From positions 62,001 to 126,000 of the forward strand of contig NZ_SAUZ01000002.1 of the NCBI RefSeq assembly GCF_004022215.1: a stretch of DNA of 64,000 nt, read 5' to 3'. Shown here piece after piece: positions 28,459-39,800 of the stretch; the stretch's first letter is position 1, and every line of letters begins with the position of its first letter. The notes beneath the pieces were generated by a model. The model had not been told where the DNA came from and did no database searches. It saw only the letters and a list, made by a program, of their open reading frames with translations. The DNA is from Paenirhodobacter populi. GTDB taxonomy: Bacteria > Pseudomonadota > Alphaproteobacteria > Rhodobacterales > Rhodobacteraceae. The position numbers and the translations under genes are program-made.

Positions 28459-29391
28459 TCAGCTTGCGGCATGAAAGGACCGGCCGAGGGCCGCAGGCGC
28501 GGCCTGCACCCCCCGCCGGTGAACGACGGACAGCAGCACCAGCACGACGATGGTCAGCACATAGGGCGCCATCGACAGCAGATGCACCGGAATGGCATAG
28601 CCCGCCGCCTGCAATTGCAGTTGCAGCGCGGTGATGCCGCCGAAGAGATAGGCGCCGATCAGCGCGCGTTCGGGCCGCCAGCTGGCGAAGACGACGATGG
28701 CCAGCGCGATCCAGCCCGCGCCCGCGGTCATCCCCTCGGTCCATTGCGGCACGCGGATCAGGCTGAGGTAAGCCCCGCCAAGCCCCGCCAGCGCGCCGCC
28801 AAAGGCCAGCGCCGCGCAACGCACCGCGATGACCCGATAGCCAAGCGCATGCGCCGCGTCGTGGTTTTCACCGACGGCGCGCAGGATCAGCCCGGCGCGG
28901 GTGAACTTCAGAAAGGCCCATGTCACCGCGACCAGCAGCAGCGACAGATAGACCACCCAGTCATGCGAGAACAGGATCCGCCCCAGCACCGGAATGTCGG
29001 ACAAGGGCCCGAACGGCACCTTGCCGGTGGCGGGGGGGCGCACGCCCTCGAACGGTTTGCCGATCAGCGCCGAAAGGCCCAGCCCGAACAGCGTCAGCGC
29101 CAGCCCCGTCGCCGTCTGGTTCGACAGGAACACCTGCGTCAGGATGGCGAACAGCATCGCCATCGCCGCCCCGGCCAGCGCGCCGCCGACAAAGCCCAGA
29201 ACCGGGCTGCCGGTGCTGACCGCGGTGGCAAAGCCCGCCACGGCGCCGGTGATCATCATCCCCTCGACCCCAAGGTTCAGCACGCCGGACTTCTCGGCCA
29301 CCAGTTCCCCCGTCGCCGCCAGCAGCACCGGCGTCGATGCCACCATCAGCATCGAGATCAGCGTGATGATGTCGATTCCCCCGATGATCAT
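28459..29391 (-). CDS. ABC transporter permease (nucleoside/ribose type)
   Basis: A 310-residue BPD_transp_2-type permease with about nine hydrophobic segments: TLISMLMVASTPVLLAATGE, SGVLNLGVEGMMITGAVAGF, TGLALTLFGLGLSALIG and YVLTIVVLVLLSVV. The NLGVEGMM motif is the family marker. The start at ATG 29391 overlaps the upstream permease stop by 4 bases. It is the second of two permeases of the importer that ends with the BMP protein. A longer in-frame start would fall inside the neighbouring gene. Confidence 0.92.
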   Translation of the reverse strand: MIIGGIDIITLISMLMVASTPVLLAATGELVAEKSGVLNLGVEGMMITGAVAGFATAVSTGSPVLGFVGGALAGAAMAMLFAILTQVFLSNQTATGLALTLFGLGLSALIGKPFEGVRPPATGKVPFGPLSDIPVLGRILFSHDWVVYLSLLLVAVTWAFLKFTRAGLILRAVGENHDAAHALGYRVIAVRCAALAFGGALAGLGGAYLSLIRVPQWTEGMTAGAGWIALAIVVFASWRPERALIGAYLFGGITALQLQLQAAGYAIPVHLLSMAPYVLTIVVLVLLSVVHRRGVQAAPAALGRSFHAAS

Positions 29392-30467
29392 GCGCGCGCG
29401 CCTCCGATGCGGATACGGTAATTGGTCAGCAGGTCGAACCCCAGCAGAAAGAACAGCAGCATCCCCTGGAACACCTGGATCGCCGCCGACGGCAGGCCGA
29501 GCATGAGCTGCGCCATGTCGCCGCCGATATAGGTCAGCGCCATCAACAGCCCCGCGAGCAGAATGCCCACCGGATGCAGCCGCCCGAGGAAGGCCACGAT
29601 GATCGCGGTATAGCCGTAGCCCACGTTGAAGCTGTCGGTGATCTGTCCCGAGGGGCCGGAGACCTCGAACAGCCCCGCCATCCCGGCAAGCGCGCCGGAC
29701 AGGCACAGGCAGAACACGATCAGCCGCGCCGGAACCACGCCCGCGTAACGCGCGGCGCGCGGCGCCTCGCCGGCCACCCGGATGCGGAAGCCCGCGATAT
29801 GGCGCTGCATCAGCACATAGATCGCCACCACCGCGCCAAGCGCCGCAAGCACGCCCCAATGGACGCCGGTCCCCGCCATCAGCTCGTCATTGAAGGCCGA
29901 GGGATAGCCCTGCAGGTTGCGCGAGCCGGGAAAGCCGTAGCCCTCCGGGTTCTTCAGCGGGCCGAAGGCCATATAGGCCAGCAGGTTCTGCGCCACATAG
30001 ACCAGCATCAGCGAGACGAGGATTTCCGACGTGCCGAAGACCACCTTCAGCAGCGCCGGGATCAGCCCCCAGAGCAGCCCGCCGATCGCGCCCAGCACGA
30101 CCATCGCCGGAAACAGGAACCAGCTTTCGGCCGGATAGACGGCCAGCGCCAGCGACGCGCCGAAGATCGCGCCGATGATATACTGCCCCTCGGCCCCGAT
30201 GTTCCAGATCCCGGCGCGGAAGCCCACGGCCAGACCGCAGGCGATCAGGATCAGCGGCGCCGCCTTGACCAGAAGCTGGCTGCGGAAATAATCCGCGTTC
30301 GGACCGAAGAGCGGATCCCAGAAGATCACCCGGATCGCCTCGACCGGGTTCTTGCCCAGAATCGCGAACAGCAGACCGCCCGCGATCATCGTGGCGATCA
30401 CCGCGACGAGGGGCGTTGTCCAGGACCAGAATTTCGACGGCATCGGGCGCTTGACGAGCCGGATCAT
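29388..30467 (-). CDS. ABC transporter permease (nucleoside/ribose type)
   Basis: The first permease of the purine-type importer, 359 residues. It has an N-terminal hydrophobic helix (LVAVIATMIAGGLLFAILG), a periplasmic loop, then FRAGIWNIGAEGQYIIGAIF with the NIGAEGQ family motif, FGTSEILVSLMLVYVAQNLL and a C-terminal LLFFLLGFDLLTNYRIRI. It overlaps the ATPase gene by 4 bases upstream and the second permease by 4 bases downstream. The two permeases differ in length, as expected for heterodimeric BMP-type importers. Confidence 0.92.
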   Translation of the reverse strand: MIRLVKRPMPSKFWSWTTPLVAVIATMIAGGLLFAILGKNPVEAIRVIFWDPLFGPNADYFRSQLLVKAAPLILIACGLAVGFRAGIWNIGAEGQYIIGAIFGASLALAVYPAESWFLFPAMVVLGAIGGLLWGLIPALLKVVFGTSEILVSLMLVYVAQNLLAYMAFGPLKNPEGYGFPGSRNLQGYPSAFNDELMAGTGVHWGVLAALGAVVAIYVLMQRHIAGFRIRVAGEAPRAARYAGVVPARLIVFCLCLSGALAGMAGLFEVSGPSGQITDSFNVGYGYTAIIVAFLGRLHPVGILLAGLLMALTYIGGDMAQLMLGLPSAAIQVFQGMLLFFLLGFDLLTNYRIRIGGARA

Positions 30468-31978
30468 GCGGGCACCTCCATGCCATGCGCACCGCCGAGC
30501 ATCAGGCCGATCTCGTCGATCGTCAGGCCCTCGGTCGGGCGCGGCGCGCTGATCCGCCCTTCGTTCAGCGCGCAGAAGCGGTCGGCGATTTCCATCAGTT
30601 CGTCAAGGTCTTGCGAAATCACGATCAGCGCCGCCCCCTTTTCCGCAAGGCGCAGCAGCGCGCGCCGGATCGCCGCCGCCGCGGCCGCATCGACGCCCCA
30701 TGTGGGCTGGTTGACGATCAGCACCTCGGGCTTTTGCAGGACCTCGCGGCCGATCACGAATTTCTGCAGGTTGCCGCCCGACAGCGCCCGCGCCGCGACC
30801 CAGGGGCCGGGGGTGCGCACGTCGAATTCGCGGATGATGTCCTCGGCGAAGGCCTTGGCCTCGGCCATGTTCAGAAAGCCGTTCTTCACCAGCGGCATGC
30901 GGATCGTGCCGGTCAGCAGGGTGTTGTCGGTCAGGCTCATGTTCGGCACGGCGGCATGGCCGAGCCGTTCCTCGGGCGCCGACATCAGGCCGAGCGCGCG
31001 GCGCGGATTGGGGCCGAGCGCGGAGATATCGGCGCCCTTCATCCACACCGTCCCGGGGGCCGAGGGGCGTTCCCCCGACAGCGTCGCCAGCAATTCCTCC
31101 TGCCCGTTGCCGGCGACCCCGCCGATGCCAAGGATCTCGCCCGCCGCGATGCTCAGGCTGATGTCTTTCAGCGAGGGGCCGAATTGCGACAGCGGGGCGA
31201 GGCTCAGGCCCTTCACCTCCAGCATGGGCGCGCCGAAAGGGCGCGAGACACGCTCGGTCGCGGCGAATTCGCCGCCCACCATCATCTCGGCCAGTTCGCG
31301 GGCCGATTTCTCGCGCGGGATGCAGGACCCCACCACCTTGCCGCCGCGCAGGATCGTCGCCCCGTCGCAGATCGTGCGGATTTCTTCCAGCTTGTGGCTG
31401 ATATAGAGGATCGCCGTCCCCTCGGACGACAGCTTGCGCAGGGTGCGGAACAGGATCTCCACCTCCTGCGGCGTCAGCACCGAGGTGGGCTCGTCCATGA
31501 TCAGCAGTTTCGGGTCCTGAAGCAGGCAGCGCACGATTTCCACCCGCTGCCGTTCGCCCGCCGACAGATCACCCACCAGCCGCGCGGGGTCCAGCGGCAG
31601 GCCGTAGGCCTGCGAAATCTCGCGGATGCGTTTCGCCAGATCGCGCATCGGCGGCGGGTTTTCCATGCCAAGCGCGACGTTTTCCGCGACATTCAGCGCC
31701 TCGAACAGCGAGAAATGCTGAAACACCATCGCCACGCCCGCAGCCCTCGCGGCCCGCGGCTCCGCCGGGGTGTAGGGACGGCCAAGGAATTCCATCGTGC
31801 CGCTGTCGGGTTTGACGAGGCCGTAGATCATCTTGACCAGCGTCGATTTCCCCGCGCCGTTCTCGCCCAGAAGGGCATGAACCTCCCCCGGTGCGACGGA
31901 AAAGCCGACGTGGTCATTCGCCACCACACCCGGGTAAGCCTTTGTCAGGCCGTCGATCTTCAACAATATTTCGGTCAC
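30464..31978 (-). CDS. ABC transporter ATPase with two nucleotide-binding domains
   Basis: A 504-residue double ATPase of the ribose/nucleoside importer type. The start is GTG 31978, inside the xdhC stop (GTGA). Domain 1 has Walker A GENGAGKSTL (~37), signature LSAGERQRVEIVR and Walker B LLIMDEPTSVLTPQE. Domain 2 lacks the Walker A lysine (GVAGNGQEELLATLSG) but keeps LSGGNLQKFVIGRE and VLIVNQPTWGVD. A degenerate second site is normal in this family. Coupling to xdhC and the permeases ties purine uptake to xanthine oxidation. Confidence 0.93.
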   Translation of the reverse strand: MTEILLKIDGLTKAYPGVVANDHVGFSVAPGEVHALLGENGAGKSTLVKMIYGLVKPDSGTMEFLGRPYTPAEPRAARAAGVAMVFQHFSLFEALNVAENVALGMENPPPMRDLAKRIREISQAYGLPLDPARLVGDLSAGERQRVEIVRCLLQDPKLLIMDEPTSVLTPQEVEILFRTLRKLSSEGTAILYISHKLEEIRTICDGATILRGGKVVGSCIPREKSARELAEMMVGGEFAATERVSRPFGAPMLEVKGLSLAPLSQFGPSLKDISLSIAAGEILGIGGVAGNGQEELLATLSGERPSAPGTVWMKGADISALGPNPRRALGLMSAPEERLGHAAVPNMSLTDNTLLTGTIRMPLVKNGFLNMAEAKAFAEDIIREFDVRTPGPWVAARALSGGNLQKFVIGREVLQKPEVLIVNQPTWGVDAAAAAAIRRALLRLAEKGAALIVISQDLDELMEIADRFCALNEGRISAPRPTEGLTIDEIGLMLGGAHGMEVPA

Positions 31979-32913
31979 GCCGTGCGTTCCTCTCTGGCTG
32001 CGGCCTGGTCGGCGCGGCTCGCACACAAGTCCCTGAGTAGCGCGGCCCCCACGGAAATCGCAATGGCCTGCGGTGCTTTTCCAAGGGTCGGATCGCCTAT
32101 CGGGCAGGCAATGCGTAAAATTTGGGCGTCCGTGTGGCCGAGGTCGCGCAGCCGGTGCCGGAAGCGCGCCCATTTCGTCGCCGATCCGATCAGCCCGCAG
32201 GCGGCAAAGCCCCGCGTCAGCAGCCGGTGGCAGAGTTCCAGATCCAGCGCATGCGAATAGGTCAGGATCAGGTGGCGCGCCGTGACGGGGGCGAGGCTGA
32301 CCAGATCGGCAGGGTTTTCCGCGATCAGCGGCGTGACCGGATCGGGCAGGCTTTCGGGAAACCGCGCGGCATCGGTATCGGCCCAGCAGATGCGCAGATC
32401 GGGCAATGGGGACAGCACATCGACCAGCGCCCGGCCCACGTGACCGGCGCCCCAGATCCACAGCTCGTCCGGGGTGCGGGCGACCTCCTCGATCAGCCAG
32501 CCGTCGATCAGCATTGCCGGACGCTCGCCCCGGTCACGCGCACGGGCAAGGGCACGGCGCACCGACATGGGCATCTGCGCCCCGCCGTCCAGCGGGCGGG
32601 CGTGCCAGCCGGGGTCCAGCGCGGCGAACCCGGCCGAGGGTTCGTAGGCCAGCGCCACCGCGCCACCGCAGCATTGCCCCATCGCCGGGCCAAGCGCGAT
32701 CCGTTCCAGCCGGGGCGCGTGCGTCGCGCGGGCGCGGGCGATGGCCTCGTATTCCAGCCGTCCGCCGCCGATCGTGCCCTCGATGCGGTCGGGCCAGACC
32801 AGCATCGCCGCGCCGGGTTCGCGCGGGGCAGATCCCCGCACCTCGGCCACGACGACGCGCACGAACGGCCCGCGCGACCGGGCGCGGGCAAGGGCTCCGG
32901 GGTCGATGCTCAT
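31975..32913 (-). CDS. xdhC: Xanthine dehydrogenase accessory protein XdhC
   Basis: XdhC binds the molybdenum cofactor, promotes its sulfuration and inserts it into XdhB. The 312 residues have an N-terminal region with VAEVRGSAPREPGAAMLV and GTIGGGRLEYEAI, a CCGG pair, and a C-terminal Rossmann-like part with WIWGAGHVGRALVDVL. ATG 32913 overlaps the xdhB stop (ATGA), and its own stop overlaps the GTG of the ABC ATPase gene. It is needed for active enzyme but is not a subunit. Confidence 0.93.
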   Translation of the reverse strand: MSIDPGALARARSRGPFVRVVVAEVRGSAPREPGAAMLVWPDRIEGTIGGGRLEYEAIARARATHAPRLERIALGPAMGQCCGGAVALAYEPSAGFAALDPGWHARPLDGGAQMPMSVRRALARARDRGERPAMLIDGWLIEEVARTPDELWIWGAGHVGRALVDVLSPLPDLRICWADTDAARFPESLPDPVTPLIAENPADLVSLAPVTARHLILTYSHALDLELCHRLLTRGFAACGLIGSATKWARFRHRLRDLGHTDAQILRIACPIGDPTLGKAPQAIAISVGAALLRDLCASRADQAAAREERTA

Positions 32914-35210
32914 TCCAGGTCCCCCCGGGCACGGGCGCAGGCGGCCAGAACCGCCTCGGCCGTGGCGGGGGCGCGCAGCGCGGGCCAGTGCGGGCCGCAG
33001 GCGGCGCAGGCCTCCTGCAGCGCGAGCAGCGTCGAGATGCCCAGCATGAAGGGCGGCTCCCCCACCGCCTTGGAGCGATAGATCGTTTCCTCGCGGTTCG
33101 GCTCGTCCCACAGATCGACGTTGAAGACCGGCGGGCGGTCGGAACAGGCGGGGATCTTGTAGGTCGAGGGGGCGTGGGTCGTCAGCCGCCCCTTGCCGTC
33201 CCAGACCAGTTCCTCGGTCGTCAGCCAGCCGGAACCCTGGACATAGGCGCCCTCGACCTGACCGATGTCGATGGCCGGGTTCAGGCTGTCGCCCGCGTCA
33301 TGCACGATGTCGGCGCGCAGGATGCGGTTTTCGCCGGTCAGGGTGTCAATCACCACCTCGGTCACCGCCGCGCCATAGGCGAAGTAGAAGAACGGCCGCC
33401 CGCGCCCCTCGATCCTGTCCCAGCTGATCTTCGGCGTGGCGTAGAAGCCGGTCGAGGACAGGCTCACCCGCGCCGTATAGGCGTCATGGGCGACCTCGTC
33501 GAAGGTGAGTTCGCGCGCGCCCACATGCACCTTGCCGCCGCAGAAGCGGATCGCCTCGGGCGGGCAGCCCTCGCGCGTGGCGAGAAAGTCGCGCAGCCGC
33601 GCCTTGATCGTCTCGCACGCGGCCTTCACCGCCATGCCGTTCATGTCTGCGCCCGACGAGGCCGCCGTGGCCGAGGTGTTCGGCACCTTCGACGTATCGG
33701 TCGCGGTGATCCGCACCCGGTCCGGCGCGATGCCGAAGACCCGCGCCGCGACCTGACAGCATTTGCGGTGCAGGCCCTGTCCCATCTCTGTCCCGCCGTG
33801 ATTGATCAGCACCGAGCCGTCGGCATAGACATGCGCGAGCGCCCCGGCCTGATTGAGATGCGTCAGCGTGAAGGAGATGCCGAATTTCACCGGGCTCATC
33901 GCGATGCCTCGCTTCAGCGTGCGGTTCGCGGCGTTCCATTCGGCGATGGCGGCCTTGCGCGCGGCGTAATGCGACCGTTCCAGCAGCCGCGGCACCAGAC
34001 GGTCGAGGATGGAATCGTCCACCTCCTGCCCATAGTGCGTGGAAAGGAAGGGCGCCTCGGCCGGGTAGTAGTTGCGCGCCCGCAGATCGGTGGGCTCCAG
34101 CCCCATGACATGGGCGAGATGTTCGACCGCCACCTCGCAGCCCAGCATCCCCTGCGGCCCGCCGAAGCCGCGATAGGCGGTGTTCGACTGGGTGTTGGTG
34201 CGGAGCCGGTGGCTCTCGATCCGGATCGCGGGGATGTAATAGGAGCTGTCCGAATGCAGCATCGCCCGGTCGCAGACCGGCAGGCTGAGGTCGGGCGACC
34301 AGCCGCAACGGGCGAGATGCAGGAATTCCGCGCCAAGGATCCGGCCCCGCGCATCCGCGCCGATCCGGTAGCGGATCTTGAAATCATGCCGCTTGCCGGT
34401 GATGACCATGTCGTCGTCGCGGTCGTAGCGCATCTTACAGGTCCGCCCGGTGGCCTGCGCGGCGATGGCGCAGGCGATGGCGAGGTGATTGCCCTGCGAT
34501 TCCTTGCCGCCGAAGCCGCCACCCATGCGGCGCATCTCCACCCGCACGTCGTGCATATGGAGGCCAAGCGCCTCCGCCACCTTGTGCTGGATTTCCGTCG
34601 GATGCTGGGATGAGCACTGGATCAGCACGCCCTGATCCAGCGGATGGGCGATGGCCGCCTGACCTTCGAGGTAGAAATGTTCCTGCCCGCCCATCTCGAA
34701 TTCGCCCTCGGCGATGTGGACGGCATGGGAAAGCGCCTCTGCCGCATCGCCGCGCGACCAGATCACCGGGCCACCCTCGAACAGGCTGCCGGCCTCATGG
34801 GCCGCGTCGATGGTCAGAAGCGCGGGGCGCGGCGTGTAGGCGATCTTCGCGCGCCGCGCCGCGATGCGCGCGGCACGATGCGAAGTGGCGACGACGAGGA
34901 AGATCGGCTGGCCGACATAATGCACCTCTCCCTCCGCCAGAACGGGTTCCGGCAGCGGCGCGGGCGAGGCGTTGTTTTCATGCGGCATGTCGGCGGCGGT
35001 CAGCACCTTCACCACGCCGGGGCTTTGGCGAACGGGCGTGAGGTCGATCGCGTCGATCGTGGCACTCGCCTCGGTCGACAGGCCGAAGGCGAGGTGTAGC
35101 GTGCCCGCGGGCACCGGCATGTCATCGACATAGCGCGCCTGTCCGGTGACATGCAGTTCGGCTGAATCGTGCGGAAGCGAAAGGCCGGGGATCTTGAGAT
35201 GAGTGGTCAT
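32910..35210 (-). CDS. xdhB: Xanthine dehydrogenase molybdenum-binding subunit
   Basis: XdhB holds the molybdopterin site that oxidises hypoxanthine and xanthine to urate. The 766 residues show [44 protein letters not shown], the cofactor loop [33 protein letters not shown] and [12 protein letters not shown] with the catalytic glutamate (~718). It closely resembles the Rhodobacter capsulatus enzyme. Overlaps with xdhA and xdhC are 4 bases each. Confidence 0.97.
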   Translation of the reverse strand: MTTHLKIPGLSLPHDSAELHVTGQARYVDDMPVPAGTLHLAFGLSTEASATIDAIDLTPVRQSPGVVKVLTAADMPHENNASPAPLPEPVLAEGEVHYVGQPIFLVVATSHRAARIAARRAKIAYTPRPALLTIDAAHEAGSLFEGGPVIWSRGDAAEALSHAVHIAEGEFEMGGQEHFYLEGQAAIAHPLDQGVLIQCSSQHPTEIQHKVAEALGLHMHDVRVEMRRMGGGFGGKESQGNHLAIACAIAAQATGRTCKMRYDRDDDMVITGKRHDFKIRYRIGADARGRILGAEFLHLARCGWSPDLSLPVCDRAMLHSDSSYYIPAIRIESHRLRTNTQSNTAYRGFGGPQGMLGCEVAVEHLAHVMGLEPTDLRARNYYPAEAPFLSTHYGQEVDDSILDRLVPRLLERSHYAARKAAIAEWNAANRTLKRGIAMSPVKFGISFTLTHLNQAGALAHVYADGSVLINHGGTEMGQGLHRKCCQVAARVFGIAPDRVRITATDTSKVPNTSATAASSGADMNGMAVKAACETIKARLRDFLATREGCPPEAIRFCGGKVHVGARELTFDEVAHDAYTARVSLSSTGFYATPKISWDRIEGRGRPFFYFAYGAAVTEVVIDTLTGENRILRADIVHDAGDSLNPAIDIGQVEGAYVQGSGWLTTEELVWDGKGRLTTHAPSTYKIPACSDRPPVFNVDLWDEPNREETIYRSKAVGEPPFMLGISTLLALQEACAACGPHWPALRAPATAEAVLAACARARGDLE

Positions 35211-36610
35211 GCCCGCACCTCCAGCACCGAAACGGCTTCGCCCTCGGCCTCGCGCACATAGCGCAGCGCCATCGCCTGCGCGGTCCGCATCCGGTAGGCG
35301 GAGGAGGCGCGCATGTCGCTGAGCGGCTGGAAATCCACCGCCATTTCGGGCAGGGCGCGGGCGATGGCGGCCTCGGTGAAGGGCTGGCCGGTGATCGCTG
35401 CCTCGAAGGTGCGGGCGCGTTTGGGCGTCGCGGCCATGCCGCCGAAGGCCACGCGCGCGGCGGTGACGGTGCCGTCCTCGACCGTCAGGTTGAAGCAGCC
35501 GCAGACCGCCGAGATGTCCTGATCGAAGCGTTTGGACAGCTTGTAGCAGGCGAGAGCCGGCGCGGTTTTGGGCAGCGTCACGCTTTCGACGAATTCGCCG
35601 GGCTGGCGGTCCTGCTTGCGGTAGTCGAGGAAGAAATCCTCAAGCGGGATGGTGCGGCGCGCATCGCCCCGGCGCAGGGTCAGCCGCGCGCCCATGGCGA
35701 TCAGCGCGGGCGGCCCGTCGCCGATGGGCGAGCCATTGGCGATGTTGCCGCCGATGGTCGCCGATTGCCGCACCTGTTCCGAGGCGAAGCGGCGCAGAAG
35801 GGCGGCCAGCGCGGGGTGTGGCCCTTCGGCCCATGCGCGCAGGCGGGCGATGGTGACGCCCGCGCCGATGGTGAACCCGTCCGGGGTTTCCCCGATCCGC
35901 TGCAGATCGCGGCAGCCGCCGAGGAAGGCGACCTCGGGCAGGTCGCGGAGCTGTTTCGTCACCCAGAGCGCCACATCCGTCGCGCCGGCGACCAGCGTGG
36001 CCTGTGGATGGGCCAGATACCATGTGGCAAGCTCGTCGCTGCTGGCGGGCGTGGCTGGGGGGGCTGTCTGCCCCCCCGCGGCTGCGCCGCTGCCCCCCGA
36101 GGATATTTCTGGAAGAATGAAGGCGCCATCCGCCGCGATCCAGTCGGGCACGGGGGCCGGGGCGGCGGCCTCGGCGGCGCGGATGATGGGGGCGTAGCCC
36201 GTGCAGCGGCAGAGGTTGCCGGCGAGGATGTCGTCATGGTCGGTGCGGCCGTTCAGATGCGCGACGGCCATCGAGACGATGAAGCCCGGGGTGCAGAAGC
36301 CGCACTGGCTGCCGTGTTTTTCCACCATCGCGCATTGCACGGGGTGGAGCGTGCCGTCGGGAGCGGAGATCCCCTCGACCGTACGCAGCGCCTTGCCGGC
36401 GATCTGCGGCATCATCAGGATGCAGGCGTTCAGCGCGCGCGACCCGGTGTCGTCGCTGACCATCACGGTGCAGGCGCCGCAATCGCCCTCGTTGCAGCCT
36501 TCCTTGGTGCCGGTCAACCCTTCGGAACGCAGCCAGTCAAGCACGCTCAGGGTCGGGCGATCAATAAGCGCGACCCGGGTTTCTCCGTTCAGAAGAAACG
36601 AGATTTCCAT
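35207..36610 (-). CDS. xdhA: Xanthine dehydrogenase iron-sulfur/FAD subunit
   Basis: XdhA carries two [2Fe-2S] clusters and FAD and passes electrons from XdhB to NAD. Cluster motifs are [13 protein letters not shown] (~38), [14 protein letters not shown] and [12 protein letters not shown] (~130-145). The FAD domain starts ~195 with [11 protein letters not shown] and has [20 protein letters not shown]. The 467 residues match the Rhodobacter enzyme. Residues ~162-186, the linker between the two halves, are encoded by an in-frame copy of the dispersed palindromic element. It is the first gene of a seven-gene operon. Confidence 0.97.
   Translation of the reverse strand: MEISFLLNGETRVALIDRPTLSVLDWLRSEGLTGTKEGCNEGDCGACTVMVSDDTGSRALNACILMMPQIAGKALRTVEGISAPDGTLHPVQCAMVEKHGSQCGFCTPGFIVSMAVAHLNGRTDHDDILAGNLCRCTGYAPIIRAAEAAAPAPVPDWIAADGAFILPEISSGGSGAAAGGQTAPPATPASSDELATWYLAHPQATLVAGATDVALWVTKQLRDLPEVAFLGGCRDLQRIGETPDGFTIGAGVTIARLRAWAEGPHPALAALLRRFASEQVRQSATIGGNIANGSPIGDGPPALIAMGARLTLRRGDARRTIPLEDFFLDYRKQDRQPGEFVESVTLPKTAPALACYKLSKRFDQDISAVCGCFNLTVEDGTVTAARVAFGGMAATPKRARTFEAAITGQPFTEAAIARALPEMAVDFQPLSDMRASSAYRMRTAQAMALRYVREAEGEAVSVLEVRA
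36054..36125 (-). repeat. Dispersed palindromic element in frame inside xdhA
   Basis: On the minus strand CTTCATTCTTCCAGAAATATCC, followed by TCGGGGGG, a GCGGC/GCCGC hairpin and a G7/C7 hairpin, reproduces the element. It lies entirely within the xdhA frame and encodes the segment [20 protein letters not shown] and the PPATP that follows. The core differs from the intergenic consensus by G for T at AGAAATATCC. The copy sits between the iron-sulfur and FAD domains. Confidence 0.8.
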
Positions 36611-36814
36611 ATGTCTTGTCCGCCGCGTTACACCTTTTGCGGGCGCCCGCCCGATGCGGCGTAGAACGGGGCCTCTCCCACCCCTGATGGAATGTCAGAG
36701 CGCCGGTCTTTGCAAGTCACGGAATCGAAATGGCGCCGGTCTGGGCGCGAGTGCCTGATTATTGGGCGGAACTCGCCCCTTCCGCCCGGCGCGGACGCGC
36801 CTTATCCTTGCGGC

Positions 36815-39800
36815 ATGGTTCAGCCCCGATTCATCCATCTGCGCGTGCACAGCGAATATTCGCTCCTTGAAGGGGCGGTGCATGCCAAGCAGATCATCAA
36901 GCTGTGCGACAAGGCGAAGATGCCCGCCGTCGCGCTGACCGATACCAATGTCATGTTCGGCGCCTTCGAGTTTTCGAGCTATGCGACCGAGGCGGGATTG
37001 CAGCCGATCGTCGGTTGCCAGCTGGCGCTGACGGTCGAGGAAACGCGCCCGGGCGACCGGCCGAAGACCCCGGCGCCCGTCGTGCTGCTGGCGCAGAACG
37101 AAGAGGGCTATTTCAGCCTGATGGCGCTGTCGACCTGCATGTACAGCGACAACCGGGGCATGATCCCGCAGGTGACGCTGGAACAATTGGCCGCCCATGC
37201 GGAAGGGCTGATCTGTCTGACGGGCGGGCCGGGCGGGCCGGTGGGAAAGCTGGTGCAGGGCGGGCAGGCGCCGAAGGCGCGGGCCTATATGGAGAGGCTG
37301 GCGGAGATCTTTCCGGACCGGCTTTATGTCGAATTGCAGCGCCATCCGGGCGAGGGCGGGCGGCTGATGGAGGGCGAACGCGCGACCGAGCGCGCCTTTG
37401 TCGAGATGGCCTATGACATGGGCCTGCCGCTGGTGGCGACCAATGACGTCTATTTCCCCACCGCCGACATGTATGAGGCGCATGACGCGATGCTGTGCAT
37501 CGCCGATGGCGCCTATGTCGATCAGGCCGAGCCGCGCCGCCGCCTGACGCCGCAGCACTACTTCAAGTCCGAAGCCGAGATGTGCGCGCTTTTCGCCGAT
37601 CTGCCCGAGGCCTTGGAGAATACCGTCGAGATCGCGCGGCGCTGCGCCTTCGCCGTGACCAAGCGCAAGCCGCTGTTGCCGAAATTCGCCCCCGACGAGG
37701 TGGAGGAACTGCGCCGTCAGGCGTGGGACGGGCTCAAGCGCCGGCTGGACGTGATCCCCCATGCGGTGCCCGTCGCGGAATACGAGGAACGGTTGCGGTT
37801 CGAGCTGGGCATCATCGAGCAGATGGGCTTTCCGGGCTATTTCCTGATCGTTGCCGATTTCATCAAATGGGCCAAGGCGCATGACATTCCGGTGGGGCCG
37901 GGGCGGGGTTCGGGCGCGGGCTCGCTCGTCGCCTATGCGCTGACGGTCACCGACCTCGACCCGATCCGCTTTTCGCTGCTGTTTGAACGGTTCCTGAACC
38001 CCGAGCGCGTCTCGATGCCCGACTTCGACATCGACTTCTGCATGGACCGGCGGGAAGAGGTGATCAAATACGTCCAGCACAAATACGGGGCGGAAAAGGT
38101 CGGGCAGATCTCGGCCTTCGGGGCGCTCTTGTCCAAGGCGGCAGTGCGCGACGTGGGCCGCGTGTTGCAGATGTCCTACGGGCAGGTCGACAAGCTGGCC
38201 AAGATGATCCCGCTGGAAGGGGTGAAGCCGGTTTCGATCCAGAAGGCGCTGGCGGATGAGCCGCGCCTGCGCGAGGCCGCGAAGAACGAGGAGGTCGTGG
38301 GCCGTCTGCTCGGCTATGCCCAGCAGGTCGAGGGGCTGTTGCGCAACGCCTCGACCCATGCCGCGGGGGTGGTGATCGGGGACCGGCCGCTGAACCGGCT
38401 GGTGCCCCTGTATCAGGATCCGCGATCCGACTGGCCTGCCACCCAGTACAACATGAAATGGGTGGAAAAGACCGGGTTGATCAAGTTCGACTTCCTCGGG
38501 CTCAAAACGCTGACGGTGATCCAGAACGCGGTGAATCTGGTGCTGAAGTCGGGGCGGCCTTTGCATGTCGATGCGGCGGGCAACACGCTCTATGAACCGG
38601 CCGAGGGGGCGGAAAACCTGATCGGCGCGATCCCGATCGACGACGCCAAGACCTATGACCTTTATACCAAGGCCCATACCGTCGCCGTGTTCCAGGTGGA
38701 ATCCACCGGCATGATGGATGCGCTGCGGCGCATGAAGCCCACCTGCATCGAGGATATCGTGGCGCTCGTGGCGCTGTATCGCCCCGGCCCGATGGAGAAT
38801 ATCCCTGTCTATTGCGAGGTCAAACACGGGCTGCGGCCGCTGGAATCCCTGCATCCGACCATCGACCCAATCCTGAAAGAAACGCAGGGCATCATCGTCT
38901 ATCAGGAACAGGTGATGCAGATCGCGCAGGTCATGGGGGGCTATTCGCTTGGCGGCGCCGACCTCTTGCGCCGCGCCATGGGCAAGAAGATCGCCGAGGA
39001 AATGGCGAAGGAGCGGCCGAAGTTCATCGAAGGCGCCAAGAAGACCCACGGGATCGACGCGAAAAAGGCCGGTGAAGTCTTTGACCTTCTGGAGAAATTC
39101 GCGAACTACGGGTTCAACAAGTCGCACGCAGCCGCCTATGCGATCGTGTCCTACCAGACCGCCTGGATGAAGGCGAACCACCCCGTCGAATTCATGGCGG
39201 GCGTGATGAACTGCGATATCCATCTGACCGACAAGCTGGCGACCTACATGGGCGAGGTGCGCCGCGCGCTGAATATCGAGGTGGTGCCGCCCTGCGTGAA
39301 CCGTTCTATCGCCACGTTCGACGTGGTGGACCAGAAGCTGGTCTATGCACTCGGCGCGCTGAAGAACGTGGGCGTCGAGGCGATGAACCTGATCGTCAAC
39401 GCCCGCAACGGCGAGCCTTTCGCCGATCTCTTCGATTTCGCGCGGCGGTGCGACCTGAAACGGATCGGCAAGCGGCCGATGGAAATGCTCGCCCGCGCGG
39501 GGGCCTTCGACCAGATCGACCCGAACCGCAAACGCGTGTTCGAAAGCATCGAAAGCCTGATGGCATGGTCGGCGGCGGTGATCGAGGCGAAGACCTCGGC
39601 GCAGGTGTCGCTGTTCGGCGATGCGGGCGACGATCTGCCGCCGCCGCGTCTGGCCGATACCGACGACTGGCTGCCCGCCGAACGTCTGGCCGAGGAACAC
39701 AAGGCCATCGGCTTCTACCTTTCCGGCCATCCGCTGGACGATTACCTGCCCGCGCTGAAACGCAAGAAGGTGCTGACCTTCGCCGAGGTGCAGGACAAGG

